Shown here: piece after piece, positions 7,061 through 16,100 of the stretch
Position numbering within the stretch: position 1 is the first letter of the stretch
How the letters are laid out: each line of letters begins with the position of its first letter
Assembly (NCBI GenBank): GCA_002393575.1
Contig: DGSN01000062.1
Span: 62,001-126,000 of the forward strand
Direction of reading: 5' to 3'
Length of the DNA stretch: 64,000 nt
DNA from: Prevotellaceae bacterium UBA4361
Lineage (GTDB): Bacteria; Bacteroidota; Bacteroidia; Bacteroidales; Bacteroidaceae
Position numbers and translations under genes: made by a program
Notes under the pieces: generated by a model
Told to the model about the DNA's origin: nothing
The model's database searches: none
The model's input: the letters and a program-made list of their open reading frames with translations, nothing else

Positions 7061-9220
7061 ATGCAAATGAAAAAAATTTTACTTTCGCTATTGCTTCTGG
7101 TGGGAGCAGTCAGCGTGCATGCCACAAAATTATTCCCTTCTGGCTTTGGAGACTTAGCAGGAAATGCACAATGGGATTCAGAAAACTCCATCTTAACATG
7201 GACAGGCAGTTGGAGCAATAGTGTTGGCGTTCAAGGCCTTAGCGGTGACCTTTCCGCATACACTTCTTTAAATTTCACAGCAGAAGATGTGGAATGGGAC
7301 GAAACAGACAAATACGGTTATCGCGTTCTCGTTTATGCAAATGGAGACCTTCAAAATGCTGCATCTATAATAACACTTGGAGGTTATGGTGCTCGTTCTT
7401 TAACTTGGGAAGAGCTTGGACTGAATGCGGATCAAGTAAAAAACATCAACAGGATTTGCTTTGCCGGTTGGGGAAATAAAGGAAAAGTAAAGATTACTAA
7501 TGTGTATCTTTACAAGCCTTTCGAACTTGAATTTGACGATACTGGTAAGGCTTACATCTACCCAAGTGATTTCACAGCAAACGGTGATGTAACAGTTGAC
7601 GAAACTACTGGATTGATTACGATAACAGGTTCTGGTACGATTAAAATAGAATTTGATTCTCCTGTAGATTTCTCAAGCGTTACAAGTATTTCTACAGGTG
7701 CTGCACGTAATCTTAATGAATCATGCAATATTATTCGTTCTGATGGTACTAAAGTAAATGATACTGGTTGGTGGAATTCAGCATATAATATCACTGGTTT
7801 GAATACAGGTTGGGATGACCTTGGATCTATTGCAAGTATTACTTACAATTATGAGCAGCCAGGAGAAGTTACAATTGAGAAGATAACAATAACTGCCAAC
7901 TTGATTACAGCAACCAATGGACATGAAACTAATTTAACAGCTGCTTTGTTCCATGGTTGGAGTGGTCCTGGTGCTGACGCTACAATTGAACAGGAGAATG
8001 TTTATGGTGCTTGTGTACTCAACGAAGCATCAGGTCTTCCTTATGGTGATGGAAATGTTTACTTTAAAAACTATGCAGACCTTTCTAAATATGACAAACT
8101 GATTGTAACCGTTGCTTCAGGCGCACCTCGTTTCTGCTTCAATCGTTTGACGGATGGTGGACAAGATAGTCCAGACGAGGCTTCATCAAATATGATGGAT
8201 ATCAATGCTAATAACGGTGCTATCACTTGGGCAAAAGAAAGATATCAAACCATAGAAGGTAATGTATATACTATTGACCTTGCAAAGATGGTTGCAGACA
8301 GGGGATTTGCCCATCTGCATTGTATCAAGGGTGCTAATTATGGTAATCCGGTTGTAACCAGTATGATTCTTTATAAGAACGAGGCAGAATTTGATTACAA
8401 CATCCAAGGTTCTGGTCTTGTAAAGCCATCTGTTGTTGATGCGCTCGCCGACGAAAATGCCAACCTCTATAATGCAACAGGCGTGACAGGTGCTGTGAAA
8501 TTGGAGGCGGCAAATCCAAATGCTGTGATTTTGGCAAATAGAGCTGATGTAACAGGAACGAACGTAATCGTTGACGGTACATGCGCTGACTTCGCCATCG
8601 TTGACAACAAGCCTTACAAGTATGCAGAATCATTCACTGCCGCTTCAGCTAAGCAGACTGTGACAATGAGCGCGGCTGGTTTCAGCACAACCGTAGTTCC
8701 ATTCGACGCAGCCGTTCCAAGCGGACTGAAAGCTTACAACTTGGTAGCTATTAGCGGTAACAACATCACAGGTGAAGAAGTGACAAGCGTGAAAGCAGGT
8801 CATCCAGTATTGCTCGAAGGTGCTGCAGGCACATACACATTCGAGGCAAGCGATGTTAGCGTAGCAGGTTCTGCCGATGCCGTTCAGAACGGTCTCCTCA
8901 CAGCATCTTACGCTGGTACAGAGGCAACAAACGGCGGCTATGTACTCCAGAGCCAAGACGGAAAAGTAGCCTTCTTCACGTTCGAAGGCACACGCACCAT
9001 GAAGCCATTCCGTGCTTACATCCCTGCAAACGTGAACTCAGCTGCTAAGTCGCTGAACATCGTACTCGACGAAAGCACTGGCATCACTGCACACAACGAC
9101 AGCAACGCAACAGCCATCATCCGCTACAACGCAGCTGGTCAGAAACTTGCTGGCGTGCAGAAGGGCTTGAACATCGTGAAGATGAGCAATGGCGAAGTGA
9201 AGAAAGTATTCGTGAAGTAA
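7061..9220 (+). CDS. Large secreted surface protein with type IX-style C-terminus
   Basis: The 719-residue protein starts with a signal peptide (MQMKKILLSLLLLVGAVSVHA); the start may be 7061 or 7067. The N-terminal 430 residues contain two or three beta-sandwich-like modules (for example around GDLAGNAQWDSENSILTWTG and VTVDETTGLITITGSGTIKI), reminiscent of carbohydrate-binding modules, but no family can be named. Residues about 440-660 form a second beta-rich region common in Prevotella surface proteins. The last 35 residues (IRYNAAGQKLAGVQKGLN, then a short basic strand) look like a type IX sorting signal, so the protein is probably surface-exported. Base composition shifts near 8420 from AT-rich to more GC-rich, suggesting a mosaic gene. 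A 51-residue protein follows 54 bases downstream. Confidence 0.75.
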   Translation: MQMKKILLSLLLLVGAVSVHATKLFPSGFGDLAGNAQWDSENSILTWTGSWSNSVGVQGLSGDLSAYTSLNFTAEDVEWDETDKYGYRVLVYANGDLQNAASIITLGGYGARSLTWEELGLNADQVKNINRICFAGWGNKGKVKITNVYLYKPFELEFDDTGKAYIYPSDFTANGDVTVDETTGLITITGSGTIKIEFDSPVDFSSVTSISTGAARNLNESCNIIRSDGTKVNDTGWWNSAYNITGLNTGWDDLGSIASITYNYEQPGEVTIEKITITANLITATNGHETNLTAALFHGWSGPGADATIEQENVYGACVLNEASGLPYGDGNVYFKNYADLSKYDKLIVTVASGAPRFCFNRLTDGGQDSPDEASSNMMDINANNGAITWAKERYQTIEGNVYTIDLAKMVADRGFAHLHCIKGANYGNPVVTSMILYKNEAEFDYNIQGSGLVKPSVVDALADENANLYNATGVTGAVKLEAANPNAVILANRADVTGTNVIVDGTCADFAIVDNKPYKYAESFTAASAKQTVTMSAAGFSTTVVPFDAAVPSGLKAYNLVAISGNNITGEEVTSVKAGHPVLLEGAAGTYTFEASDVSVAGSADAVQNGLLTASYAGTEATNGGYVLQSQDGKVAFFTFEGTRTMKPFRAYIPANVNSAAKSLNIVLDESTGITAHNDSNATAIIRYNAAGQKLAGVQKGLNIVKMSNGEVKKVFVK

Positions 9221-9274
9221 CATCCGAACGAATGAACTAAAACTATTATCAACTCTAAAAAAACAAAGACTACA

Positions 9275-9430
9275 ATGAAAAAAGAATATATTTCACCAAC
9301 ACTTTCCTATTTCGAAAGTGATTTGATTCTCTACACCACCATTCCATCTATTACAGATAAGCCAGCAGGCGACCCTGAAAACGACTTGGTCAAGGAGGAA
9401 CGCGACGAATGGAATGACGGACTCTGGTAA
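9275..9430 (+). CDS. Small protein of 51 residues
   Basis: An ATG at 9275 opens a frame MKKEYISPTLSYFESDLIL... that ends at 9430 with a strongly acidic tail (EERDEWNDGLW). It is followed 24 bases later by a clear terminator, and it lies 54 bases after the large secreted protein, so it is probably the last cistron of that transcript. Small proteins with a KKxYxxP start are common next to secreted-protein genes in Bacteroidales (general impression, not checked). There is no signal peptide or membrane helix. Function unknown. Confidence 0.65.
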   Translation: MKKEYISPTLSYFESDLILYTTIPSITDKPAGDPENDLVKEERDEWNDGLW

Positions 9431-9454
9431 TCCACATTGCTAATATATCTCAGA

Positions 9455-9491
9455 AGAACCGCTTGGGCACACGCTCGAGCGGTTCTTTTTT
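9455..9491 (+). terminator. Rho-independent terminator after the small protein
   Basis: Stem AAGAACCGCT pairs with AGCGGTTCTT around a 14-base loop and is followed by a run of T. Confidence 0.85.
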
Positions 9492-9514
9492 GATAGGCTC
9501 CTCCAGCTCCCTCC

Positions 9515-9680
9515 AGCTATAGACCCTCCCCAACCCTCCCTGTGAGGGAGGGAGAATAGACACCTCCAACTGTTCTGTGAGGGGAGAGAATAGCCATCCA
9601 GGTGACTACTCCCTCCCTCACAGGGAGGGCTGGGGTGGGTCTCGGGCTGGGGTGGGTCTTGGGCTGGGGTGGGTCTCTGG
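9515..9680. repeat. GC-rich word repeat (CCCTCCCTGTGAGGGAGGG type)
   Basis: The segment has CCCTCCCTGTGAGGGAGGG near 9532-9551, a copy of the same palindrome around 9611-9629, and then three tandem 17-base units GGGCTGGGGTGGGTCTC beginning at 9627, 9644 and 9661. A related element lies at 46383-46515, and a short version is inside the permease gene at 27024-27066. It lies in a 611-base gene-free gap. Confidence 0.75.
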
Positions 9681-9688
9681 TCTTGGTT

Positions 9689-9850
9689 TGGGAAGGTCTT
9701 ACGGAACGAACGCTCAAACGCACCCCAACGAACGTTCAACGAAAGCCTGTCGAACCTTCGACAAGAGCAAAACGAACGTTCGTCGGAGCAGTGGAAACGA
9801 AAGCGAATCATACGTTCTCAAGAACGGACTCTTGAAAAACACGAAACGAT
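9689..9850. other. Gene-free stretch rich in GAACGTTC-like palindromes
   Basis: Between the GC-rich repeat and the next promoter the sequence contains several short palindromic words: CGAACGTTC twice, GTCGAACCTTCGAC, and partial GAACGCTC copies. No coding frame here looks real. Function unknown. Confidence 0.4.
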
Positions 9851-9875
9851 GATGTATTTGTCGGAAGTTTTTGAT

Positions 9876-9883
9876 TATCTTTG
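9876..9883 (+). promoter_or_regulatory. -7 promoter box for the M61 peptidase
   Basis: TATCTTTG matches TAnnTTTG. A TTTG at 9857-9860 is only 15 bases upstream, shorter than the usual spacing. Confidence 0.45.
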
Positions 9884-9904
9884 CAGTCGAAACACCTTTA
9901 ACTA

Positions 9905-10030
9905 ACTAAATTTTGTGTTTAGAGTTTAGTGTTGAGTGGGAAGAGTGAAGCGTGAAGAGAAGGTCAAAGGCCTCCTATCCGGATGTCTTCCTTAGACTTT
10001 AGACCTAAAACTCAAAAACATAATAACTCA
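9905..10030. repeat. Word repeats in the leader of the M61 peptidase
   Basis: Words such as GTGAAGCGTGAAGAG and TTAGAGTTTAG are followed by TTAGACTTTAGACCTAAAACTC and a run of ACTCAAAAAC. The arms are imperfectly complementary. This is the same class of element as at 47760 and 49140. Confidence 0.5.
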
Positions 10031-10041
10031 AAAACTTAATT

Positions 10042-11580
10042 ATGAGTAGAAAGATTTGTATTCAAAGCGTTTTAACCATCCTGCTGCTTCAGTGGATGGG
10101 AAACAGTGCTATGGCTCAAGGGAAATACGACTTGAACTACAGCATTGATTTAGACACGGCTGCACACTATCTCAATGTGGAACTGACTTACACGAACAAG
10201 AGCGAGACAAACACCAACGAATTGGTGCTCAACATGCCCCTGTGGACTCCTGGCTATTACGAAATGCTGAACTATCCGAAGCACCTGTGCGATTTTGCCG
10301 CCAAGGACACGAAAGGGAACCGACTCACTTGGCGCAAGGACGGCTTGAACCGTTGGCGCATCGACATGACAAACAGCCCAGAGGCAATCATCACTTACCG
10401 CATCTACGCCAACCATAGAGACGTGGGGTCGAGTCGGGTGGATGGTTCCGCTGCATTCATTGCCCCAGCAGGCGTGTTCATGCACGTCGATGGAGAAATC
10501 AACCATCCCGTCACGGTTTCTTTCCAAATGCCTACTTCGTGGCAACATATCTCCACGGGATTACTGCCCGATGCCAAGGACAGGCATACGTTTACAGCCA
10601 AGGACTTCGACACGCTCTACGACTCACCATTTCTGTTGGGAAACCACTACGTGAAGGAGTTTGAGCACGAAGGTCACCCCTACACATTTGCCATAGAAAC
10701 TCCCGATGGAATCGAGGAAATTGGCTTCGAAGACGACTTTAAACGGATTGTCAGTGCCACGACTCAACTGATGGGCGACGTGCCCTACCACAACTACTGC
10801 CTCATCCACATGGGAGAAGGTGGTGGCGGACTGGAGCACCTCAATTCTCAGGCTTGTTACACCGACGGCACATATCGTTTCTCATCGCGCCGCTCACATG
10901 TGAAATTCCTGGCTTTCACCGCACACGAATACTTTCACCTCTACAACGTGAAGTGCATCCGTCCCGCAGAACTGTGGCCCATCGACTACAACCAGGAGGC
11001 AATCACCCCGATGCTCTGGGTAAGCGAAGGACTCACCTGCTACTATGAGTTCCGCCTGTTGCGCAATGCAGGCATCGCCACACCCGAAGAAGCTTTGGAA
11101 TTGCTCTCCACCTACTTCAGCCTCTACGCGCCTTACGAAGGACAACGCCATGCCAGTCTGCGACAAAGCAGTTACGACATTTGGCTCAACTTCATGAACG
11201 ATGATGCAAATGGGCGCGACGTGAGAGTAAACTACTACTTCAAAGGCCCCATCATCGGTCTTCTCATGGACATCGACATCCGTCGCAAAACCCATCAGCA
11301 ACACTCACTCGACGACGTGATGCGCCGCTTGTACCAGAAGTATTACAAACAGTTGCAACGTGGATTCACGGAAGAAGAGTTTTGGGCAGAGGCAGCCGAC
11401 ATAGCAGGTCAACCCATGACAGACATCCGTCGCTTGGTGGATACGACCGACGACATCGACTACGACAGCTACCTACGTGAAGCTGGTCTCCGTGTCAACA
11501 CATCCGACTGGAGCATACGACGCGTGGAGAAACCCAACAAGCAACAACGACAATTTCTGAAAGCCATGAACCTGTTGTAA
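10042..11580 (+). CDS. M61-family metallopeptidase, exported
   Basis: The 512-residue protein has a signal peptide (cleavage near SAMAQ, residue 26), an N-terminal beta-domain (about 28-200) and a zinc peptidase domain with HEYFH at 295-299 and a downstream Glu in WVSEGLTCYYE (about 329). These are the gluzincin-type residues of the M61 glycyl-aminopeptidase family. The usual C-terminal PDZ domain of bacterial M61 proteins is absent or very short; the sequence ends about 30 residues after the helical domain. It probably acts on peptides in the periplasm. The gene is alone, with its own promoter and repeats on both sides. Confidence 0.88.
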   Translation: MSRKICIQSVLTILLLQWMGNSAMAQGKYDLNYSIDLDTAAHYLNVELTYTNKSETNTNELVLNMPLWTPGYYEMLNYPKHLCDFAAKDTKGNRLTWRKDGLNRWRIDMTNSPEAIITYRIYANHRDVGSSRVDGSAAFIAPAGVFMHVDGEINHPVTVSFQMPTSWQHISTGLLPDAKDRHTFTAKDFDTLYDSPFLLGNHYVKEFEHEGHPYTFAIETPDGIEEIGFEDDFKRIVSATTQLMGDVPYHNYCLIHMGEGGGGLEHLNSQACYTDGTYRFSSRRSHVKFLAFTAHEYFHLYNVKCIRPAELWPIDYNQEAITPMLWVSEGLTCYYEFRLLRNAGIATPEEALELLSTYFSLYAPYEGQRHASLRQSSYDIWLNFMNDDANGRDVRVNYYFKGPIIGLLMDIDIRRKTHQQHSLDDVMRRLYQKYYKQLQRGFTEEEFWAEAADIAGQPMTDIRRLVDTTDDIDYDSYLREAGLRVNTSDWSIRRVEKPNKQQRQFLKAMNLL

Positions 11581-11672
11581 AGTTAAAAGTTGAAAATTAA
11601 AAGTTAAAAGTTTTCAGTTAAATGAGCCATCATACTGCCATTTTTAATTTTTAACTTTTAATTTTTAACTCT
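11581..11672. repeat. Word-repeat hairpin (AGTTAAAA word)
   Basis: Starting directly after the stop codon, words AGTTAAAAGTTGAAAATTAA are followed by a short loop (AAATGAGCCATCATACTGCC) and complementary TTTTTAACTTTTAATTTTTAA words. It forms a long AT-rich foldback between the peptidase gene and the rpsO promoter and may act as a terminator. Confidence 0.75.
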
Positions 11673-11673
11673 T

Positions 11674-11708
11674 TTTGATGGTCAGTTCAGAAAAATGTTG
11701 TACCTTTG
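11674..11708 (+). promoter_or_regulatory. Promoter for rpsO
   Basis: TTTG at 11674-11677 and TACCTTTG at 11701-11708, separated by 23 bases; the leader to the ATG is about 65 bases. Confidence 0.65.
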
Positions 11709-11772
11709 CATCCGCTTTCGGCTCTTTTCGAGTTGGGGCACTATTCTTTAATCATTAATTTATATCATCATT

Positions 11773-12042
11773 ATGTACTTAGATTCAGCTAAGAAGCAAG
11801 AAATCTTTAGCAAGTACGGAAAGTCTAACACTGATACTGGCTCATGCGAAAGCCAGATTGCATTGTTTTCATACCGTATTAGCCGTTTGACCGAGCACAT
11901 GAAGGCCAATCACAAAGATTATAGCACTAACCGAGCTCTTGTACATCTCGTAGGTCAGCGTCGTCGCCTCCTTACTTACCTCAAGAATAAGGACATCGAG
12001 CGCTACCGTGCCATCGTCAAGGCTCTCGGTCTTCGTAAGTAA
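11773..12042 (+). CDS. rpsO: 30S ribosomal protein S15
   Basis: The 89-residue length is exact for S15, which binds the central domain of 16S rRNA early in small-subunit assembly. The typical segments DTGSCESQIALFSYRI, LTEHMKANHKDYST and LVGQRRRLLTYLK are present and full length. The gene is monocistronic, with a promoter about 65 bases upstream and a strong terminator 28 bases after the stop. Confidence 0.98.
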   Translation: MYLDSAKKQEIFSKYGKSNTDTGSCESQIALFSYRISRLTEHMKANHKDYSTNRALVHLVGQRRRLLTYLKNKDIERYRAIVKALGLRK

Positions 12043-12069
12043 TCACACTTACCAAAAGCCGAAAAAACG

Positions 12070-12104
12070 AACCGCAGCATCCCAACGGACGCTGCGGTTT
12101 TTTG
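12070..12104 (+). terminator. Terminator of rpsO
   Basis: Stem AACCGCAGC / GCTGCGGTT with a 12-base loop, followed by TTTTTT. Confidence 0.9.
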
Positions 12105-12156
12105 TTGCCTTTTTCAGCTTCAACTATAGACATAAACGTCGAAGGTCTAAGGTATA

Positions 12157-12218
12157 TCTCCTAAAGAAATCGGCTAAATTATTAAAATTTAGTACATTTA
12201 GCCTATTTCTTCAGGAGA
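12157..12218. repeat. AT-rich foldback
   Basis: TCTCCTAAAGAAATCGGC and GGCTAAAT in the left arm pair with ATTTAGCC and ATTTCTTCAGGAGA in the right arm, with one or two mismatches in about 23 bases. It lies between the rpsO terminator and a convergent gene; it could terminate the minus-strand transcript from 13163. Confidence 0.6.
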
Positions 12219-12296
12219 CTTTTTACGTCTTTGACTTTTTTAATTTTTAACTTACAAAAGAATCCCTTTTAATCCCTCAAATCCCTGATTCACTTG

Positions 12297-13163
12297 TCAG
12301 TGATTCAAGATGTAATTGACGAGGAAAACGACATCTGAAATATCCACAGAACCGTCCTGATTAACATCGAGCGAAGAACCTGTGCCTGCCGATGAGTCGA
12401 ACGCCACCATCATGTAAGAGCCTTCGGGAACAGTCAGCGTGAGGGAGTTGTCCACCACTTGTTCCGTCACATCTATGCCGTTCAGCTTCACCATAGCCAA
12501 CTTGTTTCCTTCATTCGGAGTGAAAACAAACGTAGAAGGTGCATTTGAAGCCACATCAACAGCCTTGTTGTCTGCCGTGACAACCACACCATTCACAGCC
12601 ACCGAGCCCTTTTGGTCACACGAGAGAGCAAGAGGAGCTGAAAGTGTTTCCCCTTCCACAGTCAGGGTGAAATCGACAGCATCCAGCGTGATTGAGTTGG
12701 ATGATGATTCAGTCAGTTCAATGTTCTTAATGCTGGCCGTATGGTTCCCTGGCTTCACATTTTCTTCCACATTGATGGTGATGGTACAGACCTCACCATC
12801 CGTTCCACTGAAAACATAATTGCGCAGAGAATAGCAGAGCACCAACAGCGAACCATCTTCCTGCACAGCCGTCTCAAAAGTTTTCATACCTGTGAGACGA
12901 GCAGGAGTCAGTTCCGCCAAACACCAACCGTCATCGTCCATCGCAAAGCTCATACCTTCGGGCAGATAGAGATTGAATTGGAAATCGCGAACAGAAAGGG
13001 TGTTCTTCAGTTTCACTGACAGCGTGGTTTGGCTACCTGCCTCCACTGTCTGACTTTCAATGTAAATCGTATTGTCAAGCGTTGACACATCAGTGTTCTG
13101 GGCATGGAGGCTCGAAGCCTCCATGCAGAACAGTATCATTGCGAACCAAATTGTCTGTTTCAT
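12297..13163 (-). CDS. Secreted protein with cohesin-like and dockerin-like modules
   Basis: The 288-residue protein has a signal peptide (about 1-22), a beta-sandwich module (about 27-170) resembling cohesin domains (VKLKNTLSVRDFQFNLYLPE near the middle), a second short beta module (about 170-255) and a C-terminal dockerin-type EF-hand-like segment (DVNQDGSVDISDVVFLVNYI). Only one of the usual two dockerin repeats is present. It is 15 bases downstream of the 1740-residue surface protein, whose cohesin-like modules it strongly resembles, so the two are co-transcribed and may interact (inference). Surface location is likely but unproven. Confidence 0.7.
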   Translation of the reverse strand: MKQTIWFAMILFCMEASSLHAQNTDVSTLDNTIYIESQTVEAGSQTTLSVKLKNTLSVRDFQFNLYLPEGMSFAMDDDGWCLAELTPARLTGMKTFETAVQEDGSLLVLCYSLRNYVFSGTDGEVCTITINVEENVKPGNHTASIKNIELTESSSNSITLDAVDFTLTVEGETLSAPLALSCDQKGSVAVNGVVVTADNKAVDVASNAPSTFVFTPNEGNKLAMVKLNGIDVTEQVVDNSLTLTVPEGSYMMVAFDSSAGTGSSLDVNQDGSVDISDVVFLVNYILNH

Positions 13164-13178
13164 TTTCTTACTGTTTTT

Positions 13179-16100
13179 TTATTTCACGATTTTCTTTCCA
13201 CCAATGATGTAGCTGCCACGAGGCAGGTTCTTCAAGTCGGCGTTGTTGGCATGGCTCTTCAGCTTGCGTCCGCTCATGTCGAACACATCGACAGGGTTCT
13301 TGTCTGCATCAATGCTGTTGATGGCTGTGGCATCCACCACATTGATGGCAGACCATGCATTTGCTGCCATGTAAGCCTTACCACCTTCGGAGAGTTCGAT
13401 GTTCTTGATGAAGGCATCGCCACTTTGTGCAGTTTCGCTCGCTGCTAAAGTCAGTGTCACGATAGCACCATCATTGCCTGCAAATGTTTCTCCATCTGTG
13501 GAAGCACAGAGTACACGGTAAGCACCATTCATTTCAGCTCCGTCGAAGATTGGAGTGCCATGCAGACGAGCGCTGTTCCAAGCGGCATCCACCACCCTCA
13601 CGCCTTCTGGCAGTTGCAAGTCGAACTGATAGGCAGCTATTTGGCAGTTTTCATTTTTCACAAACACCTCCACCTCTGTGGTTTCACCTCTTGCTATCGT
13701 CACGCTTGGCATACGGAGAGCTACCTGTGGAGCGGCAGCAACCATCGACTTCACGTTTGCACCATTCACCGAACCATAGAGGATGATGTTGGCAATACCC
13801 GTGAGGTCACTCACCGTAATCTTGTTGTCCATCGTCACGTCGGCAGCTTTGAATACGAAGCCTTCAGGTGCGCCACCCAAGATTTCGCTGGCAGTCATAG
13901 TGAGGTCGGAAACGGTTACACTTCTGCTTCCGTTAGCATCACCCAAGATGAAACTAAACACCGTGAGCGTACTCTTTACATAGTTCACCGTGGCTGGAGC
14001 AGTAGGGTTGTTCTTGTTAGCAATTTCAATGTTCTTCAGGATGACAGGGTAGTCACCTTCCTCCATGTTGGCATCGATGTTCAGAACGATAGTTGCCACT
14101 TCGCCTTCATTTCCACTGAATGCGTAGTTCTTGGTGGAGTTGCAAAGGATGCGGATGGAGCCGTCGCCTTGCAGCACAGAGTCGAACATGTTGGTCTTGG
14201 TGGCAGTGGTGCGAGCCGTGCTGAGAGCAATCTGGTAGAAGCCATCCTCGTCGGTTGCCACCGTCACACCGTTTGGAAGATAGAGGTCGCACTGGAATCC
14301 CGAAGCTGCAATCTGGTTGTTCATCTTGAGGGAAACAGTCAGTTGATTACCTGGACCGCACTCTACGTTCTCAATGTAGAGCACATTGTCATACTGCGTG
14401 ATGTCGGTGTCCTCGCCTGCTGTCACCTCCTTGCTCTTGAATTCGTTGATAGCATCTGTGATGGACTGTGTGCAAACAGCAATGGCAGTCTCGCTCATGG
14501 TGCTACTGATTTGCTCATTTACATCGCGGATGACAGCAAGAAGAGCTGCACGCGAACCGCTGGCATACTGCCCGATGTCCTCACCCTCGGTGCTATTGTC
14601 GTAGTACGACTGAGCCTTGTTGACCAATGTCTGGAGTTCTGCAATGGCATCATCGTGGTTGGCAACAACAGTAACTGTGCATGTTGCAGATATGTTACTG
14701 CCATCGGTGGAAGTGGCAGTGATGGTTGTCTCACCAACTCCCACAGCAGTCACCACGCCGTTCTCCACGGTGGCAATGGCTGTGTTGGCAGAAGTCCAAG
14801 CCAAACGCTTGTTGGTGGCACCAAGAGGCATGACAGTTGCAGTGATTGAGGAAGAGTTACCCACGGCTATGATTAGTGATTTGTTGTCTAATGTGATTTC
14901 CGTAACAGGGTTCACCTCCACTTCCCAAAGCAGATAAGGATAGATTTGTCCTTCGTCGATGCTCCAAATTTCTGTCATGTTCCAGGAAATGCCTTCATAG
15001 AGTGCCGAGTGCATGAGTTCGGCATTGGTCTTGGCAATACCTTCGATGTTGTCATCTGTCTTTCTCTGTGGCACGCCATTCAGCGACACCTGCATGGTGT
15101 TCAAGGCAAAGTTCGAAAGGTCAGGCTCGCTGCATCCGTTCTTGAAACCACCAATCACACGGCATCCCCAAGAGGACTGAGCAGAGAGTGTGATGGTGTT
15201 GTTCACAGCTACGCAGTTGGTGGTGGCAGCTGCTGCGCCATCCATTTCGCCCACAACACCTGCACCATACATAACTCCCGTGATGTCGCCCTTGGCATAG
15301 CACTTATCCACAGTGCTGAAGGTGTAACCCACAAGACCAGCCGTGTAGAGTGTACCATTGGCATTGGCTGTGCTGTAGCAGTTATCCACAGCAGCTGTGG
15401 TGTAAGCCACAAGACCAGCCGTATAGGAATCATCGCCCGATGCTGTCACATTTCCAGTTGTGTAGCACTGAGAAACTGGAGTGGAAGCATGTCCAATCAG
15501 TCCACCTACATAGTCATTCGTTCCGTTGGCGGTGATGTTCACCTCAGCATAGCACTTCGTGATGCTACCTGTTTCTGACTTTCCGAAGAATCCACCCACG
15601 AATGAATTATTACCAACGGATGAGATGGTTTCTGAAGTGCTGCAATTGGTGGTGGTGACATTCTTGGCATGTCCAGCCAAACCACCTACGTAGGCAGAAG
15701 CAGCCTGACTCGTAATCTTTCCTTCAAATCGGTTGTCCTTGAGAGTGGCATTCTCTGCAAAGGCACTCAAGCCACCTACGTGCTTCGTACCACTAGCATT
15801 GCCGTTCACCACACAATTCTCTATCTTTCCATTTCCTATATAACCAGTCAAGACACTGGCATAGTCGGTTCCTTCCACGTCGCCCTTCACGGAGCAGTTG
15901 ATGATTTGTCCATTATACATTCTGCCGATGAGCACACCTGTATAGTCGCCACCTTTCACTTTCTTGCCTGCAGCCACTTCCACGGTGAGGTTCTTGATGT
16001 AGCCTGCCGAGTAGTTGCTGAAAAGACCATTGTAACCCTCCGTCGTGTTAATCCACAAGCCTGTCACCTTGTGTCCGTCGCCATCAATGTAAGTGGCAAC

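Noticed and set aside
13560..14849. Open frame of 429 codons on the plus strand inside the giant surface protein
   Set aside because: It is antisense to a gene with clear GLUG, BIG2 and cohesin-like modules; shadow caused by repeat-rich composition.
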